A stretch of DNA of 64,000 nt from Edolisoma coerulescens (lineage: Eukaryota > Chordata > Aves > Passeriformes > Campephagidae): the NCBI GenBank assembly GCA_013397115.1, contig VWZW01004757.1, positions 122,078 through 186,077 on the forward strand, in the 5' to 3' direction. Under the pieces are notes generated by a model. It was not told where the DNA came from, ran no database searches, and saw nothing but the letters and a program-made list of their open reading frames with translations. This document shows, in pieces, positions 36,401-49,100 of the stretch. A program made the translations under genes and the position numbers. How positions within the stretch are numbered: the first letter of the stretch is position 1; the number at the start of each line of letters is the position of its first letter.

Positions 36401-37731
36401 AAATTTAAGGAGGTATTAAATCTCCTCCCAGTCCCATCACCCATGAAGAACCAGTGATTGGACAGGTTCTTTTCCATGCCCACTGAATCCTCAAGCCAGG
36501 ATCTGAGCTTGCCAGCCAAGGTGCCAGTTGATATCTAAGACTTTTTCCATGGATTGCTAACCACTTGCCATGGAGTCAGGCTGATCCAAGCTTTGGAGAT
36601 GGAACAGGAAGCCAACCCAAACCAGCTCTGTGATCTTACTTGATGGCACAGAATTCCATTTATTTATTTCATCTGCTTCCTGAATACTTTCAAAAAAAAA
36701 AATTTCAATTCTTCTTACCTTATTCCTGGAGTTAGCTGAGGTGGGTTGTCAGATATTAATTTCTGCACTTGTTCATAGGAGGGCCGGATGAGACCTAATC
36801 GTGCTGTTAGAGCTGCCTTGAATGTCACAGTGCCACCCATGGCTCTGCGGGTCCTGAGGGGACAGCCAGAAAACCAAATCAGTGACAAGTGATCACTTCA
36901 CAAGCTGAGGCTTCTCCCAGCAGCAGAGCATTAACAAAGAATGACAAGGAACCAGGTAAGAGAGCAGAGGTTGAAGGTTATACTGAACCAAAAGATTGGT
37001 GGCATCCACTGGTAGGAGATCTCCATGGATCAGTGGAACCAGTGGAGCAAAGGAAAATGGTTCCATTCCCTCTGGGATGCCATACTGGGACCATATTCCT
37101 GAGTGCAGCTCCAGTGCCCTTCTCTGAATTTAACACAGCTTTTGTTACAAGCTTCAGCTTGTGCTGTTTTCCCAGCCTCAGAGATGGGTTGGGGGAGTTG
37201 TCCCCTTTCCTCCATCTCATGGTAAGGTTTGCTCGTTCGTAATGGGGTTTGGTAGTGCTTAGCCAAGTTTAATGGTGACAGCTGCTCTTGGTCTATCAAA
37301 ATTAATGATGCCTACCTTTATTCCCTGATTCCTGTCTAGTCTCTGTTTCTAGGTAGCCACTTTAGGCATCACTAACATTAGAGAATTTATGCCAGTATAG
37401 TTTTGTTGGGTGGCCTCACAATTCCAAACCACGTTACTTCATCCTGCATTAACTCCACTTATTCCCCCAACCCCTTTTTCAACTGCAATAACCTACGACA
37501 GAGTCGTAAATGATAAATTCATTATCATAGATTAATCTTATCCATGGCTATTTTTGCCTGCCACTGTCCGAGTCCCCCCAGCCGTACGTACATCTCTGCC
37601 ACGGCATCCCCGACCCCGCAGAACTTGGCCAGCTCGTCGATGCCCTCCTCCCTGATGACGGTGCTGTCCACGTCGAAGCACACGGCGTCGGCGCTGCGGA
37701 AGATCTCCTTCAACTCCATTAGGGACGCCAT
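33422..37731 (-). CDS. PSPH: Phosphoserine phosphatase
   Basis: Five coding exons join in phase: 37592-37731 (ATG at 37731), 36719-36853, 35114-35259, 34246-34394 and 33422-33532 (TAA at 33422-33424). The product has 226 residues (human 225). It hydrolyses O-phosphoserine to serine, the last step of serine synthesis, in the cytosol. HAD-fold landmarks are intact: CFDVDSTV with nucleophile Asp20 and acid/base Asp22, LVSGG with Ser109, Lys158 in SGGKGKV, and IGDGATD with metal-binding Asp179 and Asp183. The start was set by alignment to the human N-terminus (MASLMELKEIF). An acceptor (cctcacag) at 37751 places a short 5' UTR in this exon, so further non-coding exon(s) lie upstream, perhaps as far as the CCT6A promoter. 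A difference from human is PPGDCF where human has PPADAF. Confidence 0.97.
35870..35985. repeat. Purine-rich low-complexity tract
   Basis: A GA-rich stretch with repeated aaaaggaggaagaaa words, inside the PSPH intron between exons C and B. Simple sequence; no function assigned. Confidence 0.7.
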
Positions 37732-39677
37732 CCTTTTGGGAGCCTTCTTACTGTGAGGGGACAAGATGAAATCTTTCTCTGAGTGAGAGTAGTGCACTGT
37801 TTCCTGAGCCATTGGTGCTGCTGCTCTGGCGCGTGCGAGAAGGGACGAGCAGAGCCTGCCCGCCAGCTTTTATCCCGGGGCAATGGCGGTGGAGGTCTGG
37901 CTCAGCTGCTGATTTGCTCCTGGCTGTTGCTGCCTACTGATGGTCACCTCGTGCTCCAGGTGGGCCGTGGAGCCCTGGGCTGCTGCTGATTTGCTCCCTG
38001 CTGCCTCAGCCCATTGATGTTCATGGGTTCAAGGTTGTAATCCTTGGCATTGGCTGAGGCACCAGGCTGCCAAAGAGCTGTGTGGGATTGCAGGGCTCTG
38101 TTTCATCTCAGGTGGGTCTTGATTTCTCATCTCTCCCAGGCTGGGGTGTCACATTAGTTGCTGCAGGACACCCGGGCCCTAAGGATTGATTGCAAACTAT
38201 CCTAAACCAATCAATGAGTGGTTGTCCCTAAATCAGGAAGGTTTAGATCCTTTCCTACGTCCTCATTAATAAAAGATTGGGCCATTAGCATTGGGGATTA
38301 GCTTTTTATAAGATCCATCAAACCCTTGGCCTTTGAGAACTTCACTCAACCCATCAAGACATCACAGTTTCCATAACAGTCCCTGACAAAAGTTTGTTTT
38401 CTTCCCTTTTAGATCTGTCCACTTCAATATGTTGAGCACTTGAGGAGTTAAGTATCTTCTTACTCATCCCTACTCACCTTGTGTTTCATCCTTTTATAGG
38501 GAAATTAATTCAGTGTGGATTTTACCATTTACTAATCTATCATTTAGACACAAACAACAGCTTCCCATTTATCTCACCTCCCAGATTTTTCTAAAAGTTT
38601 TTGTTTCTTCTAATCTCTCAGACATCTCTCAGGACATGTCTTGTATGATTGATCTGGGTTGCAGGTTCTTTTTCTGGGATGGGGGAAAAACACCATCAAA
38701 CAGCACATTCTTAAGAATTATGGATATCTTTATACCCTTTCATTTTTTGTTTTCCTCTCACTATTGGTCAAAGCAGGAACAAGAACCTTTGGGTTCTTTC
38801 CCAGGACGTGGTGATTATTGGGATACAAAAGGCTTTATGAAAAATTACCATCAGCACTACGAATGTAGAACACACACCTCTTTCATCTGCTCTTGTGCAT
38901 GGAATAAAAGACAATGCTCCAGTCCACTGCTGAAAGGTGGAAATCTGTCTAAATGAAACCACCCAGCCTGAGTGGTGGAACCTGTTGTGAACAGCCAGGA
39001 GCTGTGTCTGTAGGAGAGATTCTGCCTGACAAACAGGGAGATGTGAATGAGCAAGGAACAGAGACACAAAGTGATGTGAAAGGCAGAGGCAGGCCTCAGA
39101 CAGGACTTTTTTGGGGGAGCTTTTCTGCTACCCTTGAGGGGAGTGGGTGGCAACAGAGGAGCTAACCCAGAAAAGGGCTTTTACAGAGCACCTCTGAACT
39201 GCAGTTTGGCAGAACACTGCCCTTGGTGCTTGGACACACCATAAAACTCCAGTCTAGCCTTAGGATCATGATTAAAGGATTATTTGCTGCAGGCCATGTG
39301 GGGTTTTATCTTTTTCTACCAAGACTGCACTGGACATGTAAGAAGAATAGTCATAAACCATCAGCACAGCACATAAAAGAAAAGTGGCCATGGACACCAG
39401 AACTTCCCTGTGCCAGAGCCCAGTTCCCAGTAAGGTTTGGTGGACAGAGGCCAGTTCTGAGGTAAGGCTTGGCAGTGGCTGGGCAGGTGACACGTGAATT
39501 CCACGTTTACTTTGCTTTAGCCTTGACTTCCCATGGACTGCAGAGCACTGTGTTTGTGTTTGCAGTGAAATATCCTGGTTTTCCAAGCAGCAGGGCCCTG
39601 ATTCCGGGGCAGGCATCCCTGTGGTGTGACATTGGCGTCACGGTGCTCCAGCACCGAGCCCTTCTTGTGCAAAGCCA

Positions 39678-39730
39678 CCATTGCCTCACCTGGGGCTGCA
39701 CTGCAACACTGCCACACCATGAGGCAATGG
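39678..39730. repeat. Perfect 11-bp inverted repeat, 31-base loop
   Basis: ccattgcctca (39678-39688) pairs exactly with tgaggcaatgg (39720-39730). Directly readable; function unknown. Confidence 0.8.
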
Positions 39731-41612
39731 CATGAGTGGGGACACTGCCCTGTGACGTGACTGCTTGGTGACAATCTGGAATTTAGGTCTGGATCCACGT
39801 CTTTAATCTCTCCCAGAAAAACGTTATCTCTCCAAAAGCACGTTGGGAGCAGGAATGATGAAATGTTAACGTTCCCTTCTCTCTGATATCCACATTTCCC
39901 ATGTTCCTGTCCCTGCTGGATGGTCCTTACAATGATGACATGAAAGCTGTGGTGGACTTTATGCTTTGATGGACAAATAAAGAAGTTAGAGGAAGAATTA
40001 TTGTGGAGTCATAGTTGGAATTAACCCCGTCCTCTCTTTATTCCATGCAATAACTCTTTGAAAATAGTTTCAAGCTGTGGTTTATGTTGCCTAAAAATAA
40101 CAAGTTAAAAGGGAAGAATTGAAAAAATCATCAGTAGCTCATCAGAGCAAAAAGAATTGAAGTTGTGTAAAACCCTTCTATGGACAAATCTCACCTGCAG
40201 TCAGGGAAGAGCAATTTTTCATTCCTGAGTGGTCCAGGCCTGTGCAGTTGGCAGAGATTAATTACTCCAAAATACAGAGCATCTGATTTCTTAAAAGTGT
40301 AAATGTTTTAATGAGATGGGAAGAAAAAAAGAAATTCCCACAAATAATGGGTTCTGTCTCCATATGAAAAACACTGATAGGGAATCTCTGATCTTCCTGA
40401 CACTGAATTTCAGGTAGGTAATCAATTCCTAGCCTGTTATTTGCATGCTGGAAAAGCATCCAAGCAGCAAATATTTCAACAGGTCTGATAGAAAATATCA
40501 TGGGGAAAAGCTGGAGAGAAGAATATGGGGAAGAGAAGAACAATGGGCAAAGAAGTGGCTAAAGAAGACAAAAGAATGACTGAGAGAGGTAGGGTGAAAC
40601 TTGAGATGAAGATGGAGAAAAGAGGAAATCACAAGGGAAAAGTGGAATTCCCATGAGATCTCCTTGCCTCCAGACTATGAAGTATTTCATTAGGCTGTTC
40701 TGAGAAAAAAAATTAAAAAGACATTTTCACAAGAAATAATTCTCTTTCATAATAGACAGGGTGGAGTCACAGCAGCAAACACGGGAATTATGTAAGAGCA
40801 CATGGGAAAGGAAAACAACTGAAATCCTCTCTGTTTGCTGTCCCTTCAAAGAAGGGCACTTGCCCCACTGAGAAAAACTGACCCATCCTCTGTATCCACA
40901 TGCAATGCAAATGGAAGCAGTAAGTGGTGCTCAGAGCTGCAGGTGCTCTGGGGCTGCAAGGTTCTGATGAGATCTCAAACCCCTCATTGTGACTAGACCT
41001 CCCTTGTTGTCATATTTCAGCTTTCAGAAGTGCTGTCACGCTGCTACTTTGCATGATGTTCACATTTATTGCTGTTAAAAATGAAGATTAAGTGCATCTT
41101 AATGAAATATTACCCAGCACTCAGGAATATCCTTGTTTGCAAACAATTTCTGATTCACTTCCCCATTTAACATTGTATTGAACATTAACAGAAGTTCAAC
41201 CACATTAAACTCTTTCTGGTGCCTTGAGGGGAAACTGCTGCTCAGAGCAAAGGATTTGGAGAAAATAGTTCTTGAAACTTTTGTCAGGACCTTTTCCTCC
41301 TACAGATTCTAAGAACATTCCCAGGAGTGTTTCCATGGTATGAGTTTAAACAAACCACTTAATCCTCATTGTTTCTAGCCCTGTGTCTGTAAAATGGGAA
41401 TAATACAGTGCCACAGCTTTTCTGTGCTGAGATTTCATCCTCAGAATTAGCAATGTTTTGAAAACTTTAGAGGAAAGTTGATACATTTAAGCAGATTAGT
41501 TATATTTAAGCAAACTGTGTTGGTGTTTTATATAAGTTTTAGAAGTTCAACCCATCCACCCGTAACTTTCTGTGGTTTGCAGGGTAAGAATAGGAAGATT
41601 CAGTCCTTAATC

Positions 41613-41700
41613 TCCTGGGTTTTCTTCCCTTTTTTTAGGTTCTTCTTCAACCTCCTGGGTTTTCTATTTCATTTTAGGTTTTTCTTTAACCTCCTGTCCA
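41613..41700. repeat. 40-bp tandem repeat, 2.2 copies
   Basis: Two diverged units, each tcctgggttttct, then ttaggtt, then a pyrimidine tail ending in aacc, start at 41613 and 41653, and a third begins at 41692. The unit looks like a polypyrimidine-AG splice-acceptor sequence, by chance as far as I can tell. Confidence 0.75.
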
Positions 41701-42344
41701 ATTTGTAAAGGCAGAGGAACAAAGCTGTCTGCAAGTCAAGAGATGAACTGCTTGCAGCCCCACACGATTATCTGCACAGCAGTGCCTCACAGTGAACTCA
41801 TTTAAGCACCTCGTGAAAAGCAGGTGAAAAGAGGCAGAAGGAACCTGTTGGATGTTGACATTCACCTCCCAACTCTCCAATCCCCTCTCGCCTGTCCTGC
41901 CAAAATGCTGCTGCTCCCCCCGTGCCCGATTGCATCATTCATTCACGCTGCTGTTATAAAACAGACACCACGCTGGTGCCGGGCAGCACAGGCACAAGAT
42001 CCTCCTTATTTTCCTTGCTGGAAAAAAAAACCCCACGGTGTTATGGATCTGCGAGCCAAACGCCAACCCCTTCCGACCTGCGAGAAAAGCACGATGCCGG
42101 TGACTTACAGAACTGAACTGGCCGTGGCTGCTGCTGCCGCCGGGAACCTCTTGGCTGCGCCAGACAGGGAGGGATCAGCTGAGCCCTTCAGTCACACAAA
42201 CCCCACGCACGGGCTGCGCTGCACGAGAGCCGCATTTTGCCGCTCAGCCCCTGATAAAGCGCTGAGTAAGCCAGCCCGGGGGGTTTGTTTGAGGTGGCTG
42301 CACACATGGAGCAGAGCAGGGCACCTGTTCGCTGCCAGGGAAGG

Positions 42345-42510
42345 CAGCAGAGGTGTGACCGCCCCACGTCAGGGGAGGAGCCGCCGGGCCGGCTCGGGGC
42401 GCTCCGGGCTGCGCAGGGAGCAGCGGGCGCGGGGAGCTCGCTCACCCCGCCGCGGGCGCGGGGAACGCGGGGCCGAGCGCAGGGGTGAGCCCGGGGACAG
42501 CTCCGACAGG
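42345..42510. promoter_or_regulatory. Orphan CpG-rich patch
   Basis: A sharply bounded CpG-rich stretch (cgggccggctcgg, gcgggcgcggggagctcg, ccgccgcgggcgcg) in otherwise CpG-poor sequence, with donor-like sites on both strands (minus: GCGGGGTGAGCG near 42443; plus: CAGGGGTGAGCC near 42484). No coding exon follows on either strand. It could be an alternative PSPH promoter, the start of a non-coding RNA, or an enhancer. Confidence 0.55.
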
Positions 42511-42514
42511 CAGC

Positions 42515-44910
42515 AGGCGGGAGGTTGTCCTCTCGGAAAGCAGAGGCGAGGCAGGGACGCTGTTTTCGGGAGAGAAGAGAGGGTTTGTGAGCTGAGGTTG
42601 CAATATCGCTTCTTGGCTTAAGCTGTGAGTGCATCCCTGAGCAAAGTTACACAAATCACATCCAAAGCCGGAAAAAGCTCGGAAGCAAAGGGAAAACGGC
42701 GTGGGAAAAGGCTCTGTGTTGCTTCCCCAAAAGCAGTGTTGTCAAAAGCTATGGAAAAATTGCCAAACCTGCCCATGCTTGTGTTTTGACATGCCACAGA
42801 AGAGCTTCCCTCGCACACTTGGGTTAGAAAATGGGAGAGTGCCAGCCCAGAAGTTGTTTGGTTCAAGGTCAAGAAAACCTGATTTAGCTGATTTAGCTGC
42901 TTTTGTTCACTTGTGCCAGGAGTCCTGTGACTGCTGCCCGTCTGTTCTGCACCGCTGGATGCTCCAGTCACATTCTGTGCATGACCTCTTCTGCCATCCT
43001 GGCAGTATCACCCCTCAAAATTCCATTTATTAATTAAAACAGATCACCTTTTGTGCCCTTCCTCCCTTTATGTTTTTTTTCAGAATTTCTCAGTACACGA
43101 CCAAATGTTCACGGGATCATCTCTCAGTAACTTCTTGAGTCAGGAAAAGTTGGGACCAAGCCCCTCTGCTGCCAAACTGGTGCCAGGGATCAGCAGCCTG
43201 GTGCTGTTTGTCAGCTTTATCGTGGCAGGACAGGATGTTGTTTAAAGCAGATTTAGAAATCATTTCTGTGAATAAGGTTAAAGGAAAACCCATCTTGATA
43301 AAGATGAAAGAAAATGGCTTTTACTGAGAATCTCAGAGGGTTTTTTGCCAAGATAAGCAGTGCCTTGCTTGACTAAGAGAATTGCTGCTGAATATTTCAT
43401 GAAGGATATTGCCTTTATTTGGCTTAGTTTAATGGACCTGATGGCTTTAATTTAGTTAAATATTTTGATTCTAACCTGGTGTAATCTATTTAATTCACAG
43501 GGCAATTGAAGTCTGGTAAGGATTCACCCTTTATTTTTATTACACATAAAAAGCAAATACACAGAACAATTCAACAGCTAAGACTGAAAAAGGAAGAAAA
43601 GCTTGTCTTGATGGCTGAAAAATGCTGCAAAATGGGAATTTAATGGGAAGATGCTCAGGAGAAATGTTACTATAAGACAAAGTAACTATCCCGAGGAATG
43701 TGAGCCAGCAAAGAAACACAAAGAGCTCTGTCTGGGAGCTGTAGGAGGATGCTCACGAGTGAAAATACAAACTTGTTGATACAAACACAGCACCCAACTC
43801 TTGTACATCACTACAGAACCTCTCCATTTGTCCAAAAAAAAGGAGAGACCACCTGCATGGAGGATTAGGATGTCTTTGAAAACAGCTTTTCCTTTCTTTC
43901 CCCTCCCCTCTTAAAAAAAAAAAAAAATCTCAAAACCAAATTTTCCCTTTATTTTCCTGCAGTAATAATTCCCCTCACAAATCTGAACCACATCACTGCC
44001 AGCCCCACACAACACAGGTGTTTGAGCATGGATAATTCCTGCCTTTCCATAGGCATCAGCAAGGAAAACATAAAATATAACAAGCCTGCTGGTATGGGTT
44101 TGACAAGGCTGCCCTCTGCTGAGAACAGCCCTGAGAGGAACAGGCAAAAAAATAACAAATCAGAGAAGCAAGAGCAACCAAACATTTGACCTGGGAGTTA
44201 CAGAAACCAGGGCAGAGCTGGGCATCCAGGTGTTTTAACTGGACATTGCCTCTCAGATATTTGCACTGCAGCCTCCGGGGCCAGGTTGGCTGTTTTGTTA
44301 CGGTTTCAGCGTCCCAACAAAGTGCAGACAACATTTTAACAGAGTTCCAGAGCCAATACTGAAAGGCCAAGTGTGATTCCCTGCATTTTGCAATGTTTAA
44401 TGTTTATTCCTAACGACTGCAATAACAGAGGAGAAAGCCCAGCCACTCCACTCGAGGCAACATCAAAATATTTCACAAGACACTGCTCAGCTAAACAAAA
44501 GGGCTCCAAACTTGTGTTGTTATGGCCAAACTCCATCTGAAAGTTTAAAAACCAGAATCCCAAGGATATCAGCAGCTGTCCCTTCCAGGGAGACAGACAG
44601 GCCACATGTGGGAGTCCTCCTCTCGTGCACAGCGTGGCATTTTGCCCAGAAACCTGAGATCCTCACCCAAAGCAGGTGCCACAGCCTGCAGCCAAACCCA
44701 GCCAGGCTGCCCTGACATTTGACACTGACTTTTTCCAGCAAGGTCCCCCAAAATTCCTGTGCAGCAAAACTGGACCCAACAGCAGGCTCAGACTTGACTC
44801 CTGGAGGTGGTGTGGAAACACGTCCAGCTCGTTGCATTGCTGAAGCAATCCAGGGCTGCATCCAGAGCTCCCTGCTGCAAAAAGTGGGATGGAGAGGGAG
44901 AGATTTCAAA
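42515..44910. other. Intergenic, nothing recognised
   Basis: No conserved exon, RNA gene or known repeat was seen between the orphan CpG patch and the CR1 fragment. Confidence 0.45.
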
Positions 44911-44912
44911 AA

Positions 44913-45075
44913 ATTCACAGGTTTGGGTTGGAAAGGAACTTAAAGACCATCTTGTTTTAGCCTTGTGCCATGGGCAGGGACACTTTCCACTATCCCAGGT
45001 TGCTCCAAGCCCCATCCAACCTGGCCTTGGACACTTCCAGCTTCTCCAGGCATCCTCACACCTGGTGGGGGAGTC
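44913..45075 (-). mobile_element. CR1 LINE 3' fragment
   Basis: The plus strand reads as the complement of a CR1 3' end: gtttgggttggaaaggaact, taaagaccatcttg, gccatgggcagggacactt and caggttgctccaagccccat. It is truncated at its 5' end and its insertion edges are approximate. Confidence 0.88.
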
Positions 45076-45849
45076 CTGGGGAAGGGTCTCTGTCTTCCCT
45101 GTAGCAAATACTGACAAAATCCTGGCCTCAGGGCCAGTTGTCCCTGGGGTCAGCACCCTCTGGAGCAGCTGGGCTGCACAACACTGGGAACTGCCCAGGG
45201 ATTATTCTGGGGCTGGGCCCCTTCCTCAAGCAATACCTGAAATAAGAAGAGGGTTGTGTCACACCTGGTGTTGCCATGTGCTCCCGTGGGTGGTTGAGGG
45301 TACAAGCACAGACGGAGCAATTTGGGATCCAAACCTGGTGCAATCAGTGCCCACAGGATGTGAGGGACCATGGCAGGAGCTTCTTCTCAAGCTCCTCTCC
45401 AGGGAAACTCACCTGTCCTCCGTTTCAGAGTGCAAAGACACAAATATTTCAGCGTCTCCAGGAGTGAGCCCTGACAGGCCACGTAGGGCAAACGTTTCAG
45501 CACCCATCAAGGTTGCCTTGACAACAATATTTCTGGTTTTATTCCACGGGGAAATCTCTGCATGGCCTTGGGAGGGATCATCCCCATGCTTAGAACCCCT
45601 GGGAGGAATTCAGCACAAGAAAGCCCCGAGTAGAGGGTGTGCACTGGGGGCTACGGAGGCGCCAGTGCCCCACACATCAGCTTGTATGTTATAAGACGAG
45701 TTTTGATTAACCTCAACCCCGAATTTAACCAAGAACCATTGATTATTAATCTAATCCACTTAATTATTAATTCTATCGGTCTAATGTGAAATCACCGGGT
45801 TTAATTATTTATTCTCACGGTTCTGCGAAGCTGCTGGGGGTGTCCGTGA

Positions 45850-46143
45850 CATGAGGGGGCGGGTTTGGCACCGACCATCCCCGCCCGCTCAGGGACCTCC
45901 GCACCCGGTCCGCGCTCCCCTCCCGAGCCGGTCTGGGGGCGGTGCCGCGGCCGCGCCTCAGCGGCGGGGCGGGGGCGGGATTAGGCGGAACGACAGGCGC
46001 TGCAGCCAATGGGAGCGCGGCTGGCGCTCCAATGAGCCAATGAAAAGACAAGGCGCCTCAGCGGCGGGAGCAGCAGGGATGAGCGACGGGCAACAAAGCC
46101 AATAGAAATGCGGCNCCGGCGCGGCCCAGAGCGGAGCGCAGTC
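45850..46143 (+). promoter_or_regulatory. CCT6A CpG-island promoter with four CCAAT boxes
   Basis: A CpG-rich island with GC boxes (ggcggggcgggggcggg, about 45963-45979) and four CCAAT pentamers in the same orientation at 46006-46010, 46029-46033, 46037-46041 and 46099-46103. There is no TATA box. CCAAT arrays bind NF-Y. In human, PSPH and CCT6A are, as I recall, arranged head to head over one promoter, so this island may also start PSPH on the minus strand; no PSPH exon could be confirmed here. One N is at 46115. Confidence 0.8.
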
Positions 46144-49100
46144 ATGGCGGTGAAGGCGCTCAACCCCAAGGCCGAGGTGGCCCGTGCCCAGGCCGCGCTG
46201 GCCGTCAACATCAGCGCGGCCCGCGGGCTGCAGGACGTGCTGAGNNNATGGGGAAGGAGCGGCGCGGGCCCGCGGGCCCGCACGTGTGTTGGGGCCGGGG
46301 CGCTGCTCACCCGCCCGGTGCCGCCCGCAGGCTCGTGTCGGGGTCCGGAGACATCAAACTGACCAAAGATGGCAACGTGCTGCTGCAGGAAATGGTGAGC
46401 TGGGGCTGGTCCCCGCAGGGGGGATTTAGGGAGGGATGAGCGCCTTTGGGTGAGGGGGGATCGCCTCCCTTATCCATTGAAAGCAAAATGTCCCTTGGGA
46501 AGAGGATGAAGAAGTAAGTGCAGGATAAGGCAATACTGTAAAGAAAATAATTATAAGAATACAAACGGCACCACAAGAATGAGTAAAATCACCAGCCAAA
46601 GGAGTAGCAAACCAGTTAGGGTCTGTACAGCACGGATCATGCAGAGATAAATAAATTCACTGCAAACACAACGGATTTAGTGCCAGCCTGGTTGTGATGG
46701 TGCATCCATTCTCTGCCAAGCTCGCAGTGAGCTAAGGACTAGTTTGGCTTTGAGCACTCAATATTTTTGTGTATAGATGCATAATCTGAGGGGGAGACAG
46801 TGTTACATGGACTAATTCCATCACTTCACTGTCAGAGTGATTGTTGGGTTTTGTTCAAACCTGTTGAATTGCCATAAACCATTAAAATATCACCTTCAGT
46901 TCTTTCTTAGCTGATCTCAGATTTTTATTTGCTGTACCAGTGCAGTGAAACTTAACTGCTCAGCTTCTTATTTTTGTCTAGCAAATCCAACACCCCACGG
47001 CCTCCTTGATAGCAAAAGTGGCAACAGCACAGGATGACATCACTGGAGATGGCACCACCTCAAATGTCCTCATCATTGGAGAGCTCCTAAAACAGGCAGA
47101 TCTTTATATTTCTGAGGTGTGTATGCAGTGTTCTTTTGTAGGTGGGCAAGTTAAAAGCTTCATTGAGACCCTTCAGCTTTTCTGTTTTGTTTAATTGGAG
47201 TGAAACAGAAATATATTGTTCTGCTTAAATTGAGAAGTTGTAAAAAGGGGGGAAAGCTGGAGGAGAGGACTTAAAACTTGTTCAAAATCAAACCCACTTA
47301 TTGTGGATACTGTAGCTTTCAAGGTTTTGTGTGACACCTGCTGTTACTTTGTTTTGTGTGACTCAAAACGCTTCTTGTGAGTTAAAAAGGAGCTCCTCCC
47401 TGAGGGCAGGTACACACTGATACTGCACAGCGAACACCCAAGTGTGCTTTGTAGTTCCCTTGGTTTCAGTTCTGTGCTAAATTAATCTGTACTTTTCCTC
47501 TGCATTGGAAGGATTTGCATTCCTTTTCTATGTATTCAGAAGGACAGAACACCTTGCCTGTGTAGCATGTTCCCTGTGCTTTGCCATTACATGGAATGTT
47601 GCAACCACGGGTGTGGAAAAAGGACCATTTTGTCTCCCCATTTTCCAACGATTTCTCTTCCTTGCCCTAGGGTTTGCACCCTAGAATAGTAGCAGAAGGA
47701 TTTGAGATCGCCAAGGAAAAAGCACTTGAGGTTTTGGAGCAGGTCAAAGTGTCCAAGGAGATGGACAGGGAGACCCTCATAGATGTTGCCAGGACATCCC
47801 TCCGGACTAAAGTCCACGCTGAGCTTGCTGACATCCTGACAGAGGTGAGTGTCCCTGTCCCCTCTGCCTCTTTGTGTGAAGAGATCCAGCTTTTAAAGAG
47901 CTGGGATGATTATTTGAAGTGTGAAAGCTGTGAACTTGCACTTTGGAAGACTAATGGTCATTTTGGGACATTTCCCCTCCCTTTTGTTGCAGGCTGTGGT
48001 AGATTCTGTCCTGACAGTCAGAAAACCAGGTGAGCCCATTGACCTGTACATGGTGGAAATCATGGAGATGAAGCACAAATCAGAAACAGACACAACGTAA
48101 GTCAGGAGGATCCTTGAGTTTCAGTTTAATGAGGTTTGAGAAGCCTGGGGAGTTTTGATTTCTTTTTAGAGTGTCCTAAAGCTGCCACTGGAGGAGATGC
48201 TGAAAAGAAAGGCAGAAATAGATTCCAGCCATAAATATTCTGGCAGAAGTTTCTCAGTCACTGAACTTGATTCCTTGATGAAGTTACTGAATAGCAAAGA
48301 GCAACACTGGCCTAACAGTGTTGGATAAATACTCTTTTTTCTTAATGTCTGTGGCTTGATGATGCTTTAGGTTGGCATCTGTTAAATACAAAGCAGCATT
48401 TAATAAATGGAAACTGAATTGTGGATTGGATATTCCATAGGCTTTCCATTTCCCTCAGTGCATGGATGAATTCTGCACTAGCTTTGCTCAGTAGCTGATG
48501 CAGTCAGACACCATGCCAGAGCAAATTCCTTTTTTTCCACTGTGCCTGGTGTGCTTTTTTATGGGAGTGGGCATGCCCTTGGAAGGGGAATACATAGTCC
48601 TTGTTCACTGCCAACACAAGTGCCCAGGCAGTTTGGGCTGGACCAGTTCCATTCTCTGAGCAGCCTGCACTCCATGAAATTCTGTATTTATATACATTCA
48701 TTGACACAAAAATGGTTTCAATCTTGCAGGCTGATCAGGGGGCTGGTTCTGGATCACGGAGCTCGCCACCCTGACATGAAGAAAAGAGTGGAAGATGCTT
48801 TTGTTCTTACTTGCAATGTGTCTCTGGAGTATGAGAAAACGTGAGTACACAGCAAATGCTCGTGTCCTAAGGACTTTTATTTGAGGTTTGTTTCAATACC
48901 AACCAAGACTGAGAAGGTGAAAGGTGATGCCCCTTCTGCAGCCCTCTTGGGAAAGGTGGTGGGTGGAAAAATGTGGGAGGCAGAGCTTCACAGTGGGTTT
49001 TATTTTGTTGTGTGATCACAGAGAGGCTGAAAGTCCCTCTTTTCTTGAGCATAATTTGATATTCTAGAGCAAACACATAAATACACTTCAGGGTTCTCTC

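Larger units (their letters stand above)
37752..42340. other. PSPH upstream region; no gene recognised
   Basis: If PSPH has a distal 5' exon, this is its first intron. I recognised no exon. Small repeats noted: an 11-bp inverted repeat at 39678-39730 and a 40-bp tandem repeat at 41613-41700. Confidence 0.5.

Noticed and set aside
41824..42621. 265-codon open frame across the orphan CpG patch
   Set aside because: Low-complexity Arg/Pro/Gly-rich translation with no family resemblance, no splice support, and overlapping GC-rich frames on the other strand. Typical of CpG-island chance ORFs.
44807..45694. 295-codon plus-strand frame upstream of CCT6A
   Set aside because: It passes through a CR1 fragment and shows no domain, so it is a chance frame.
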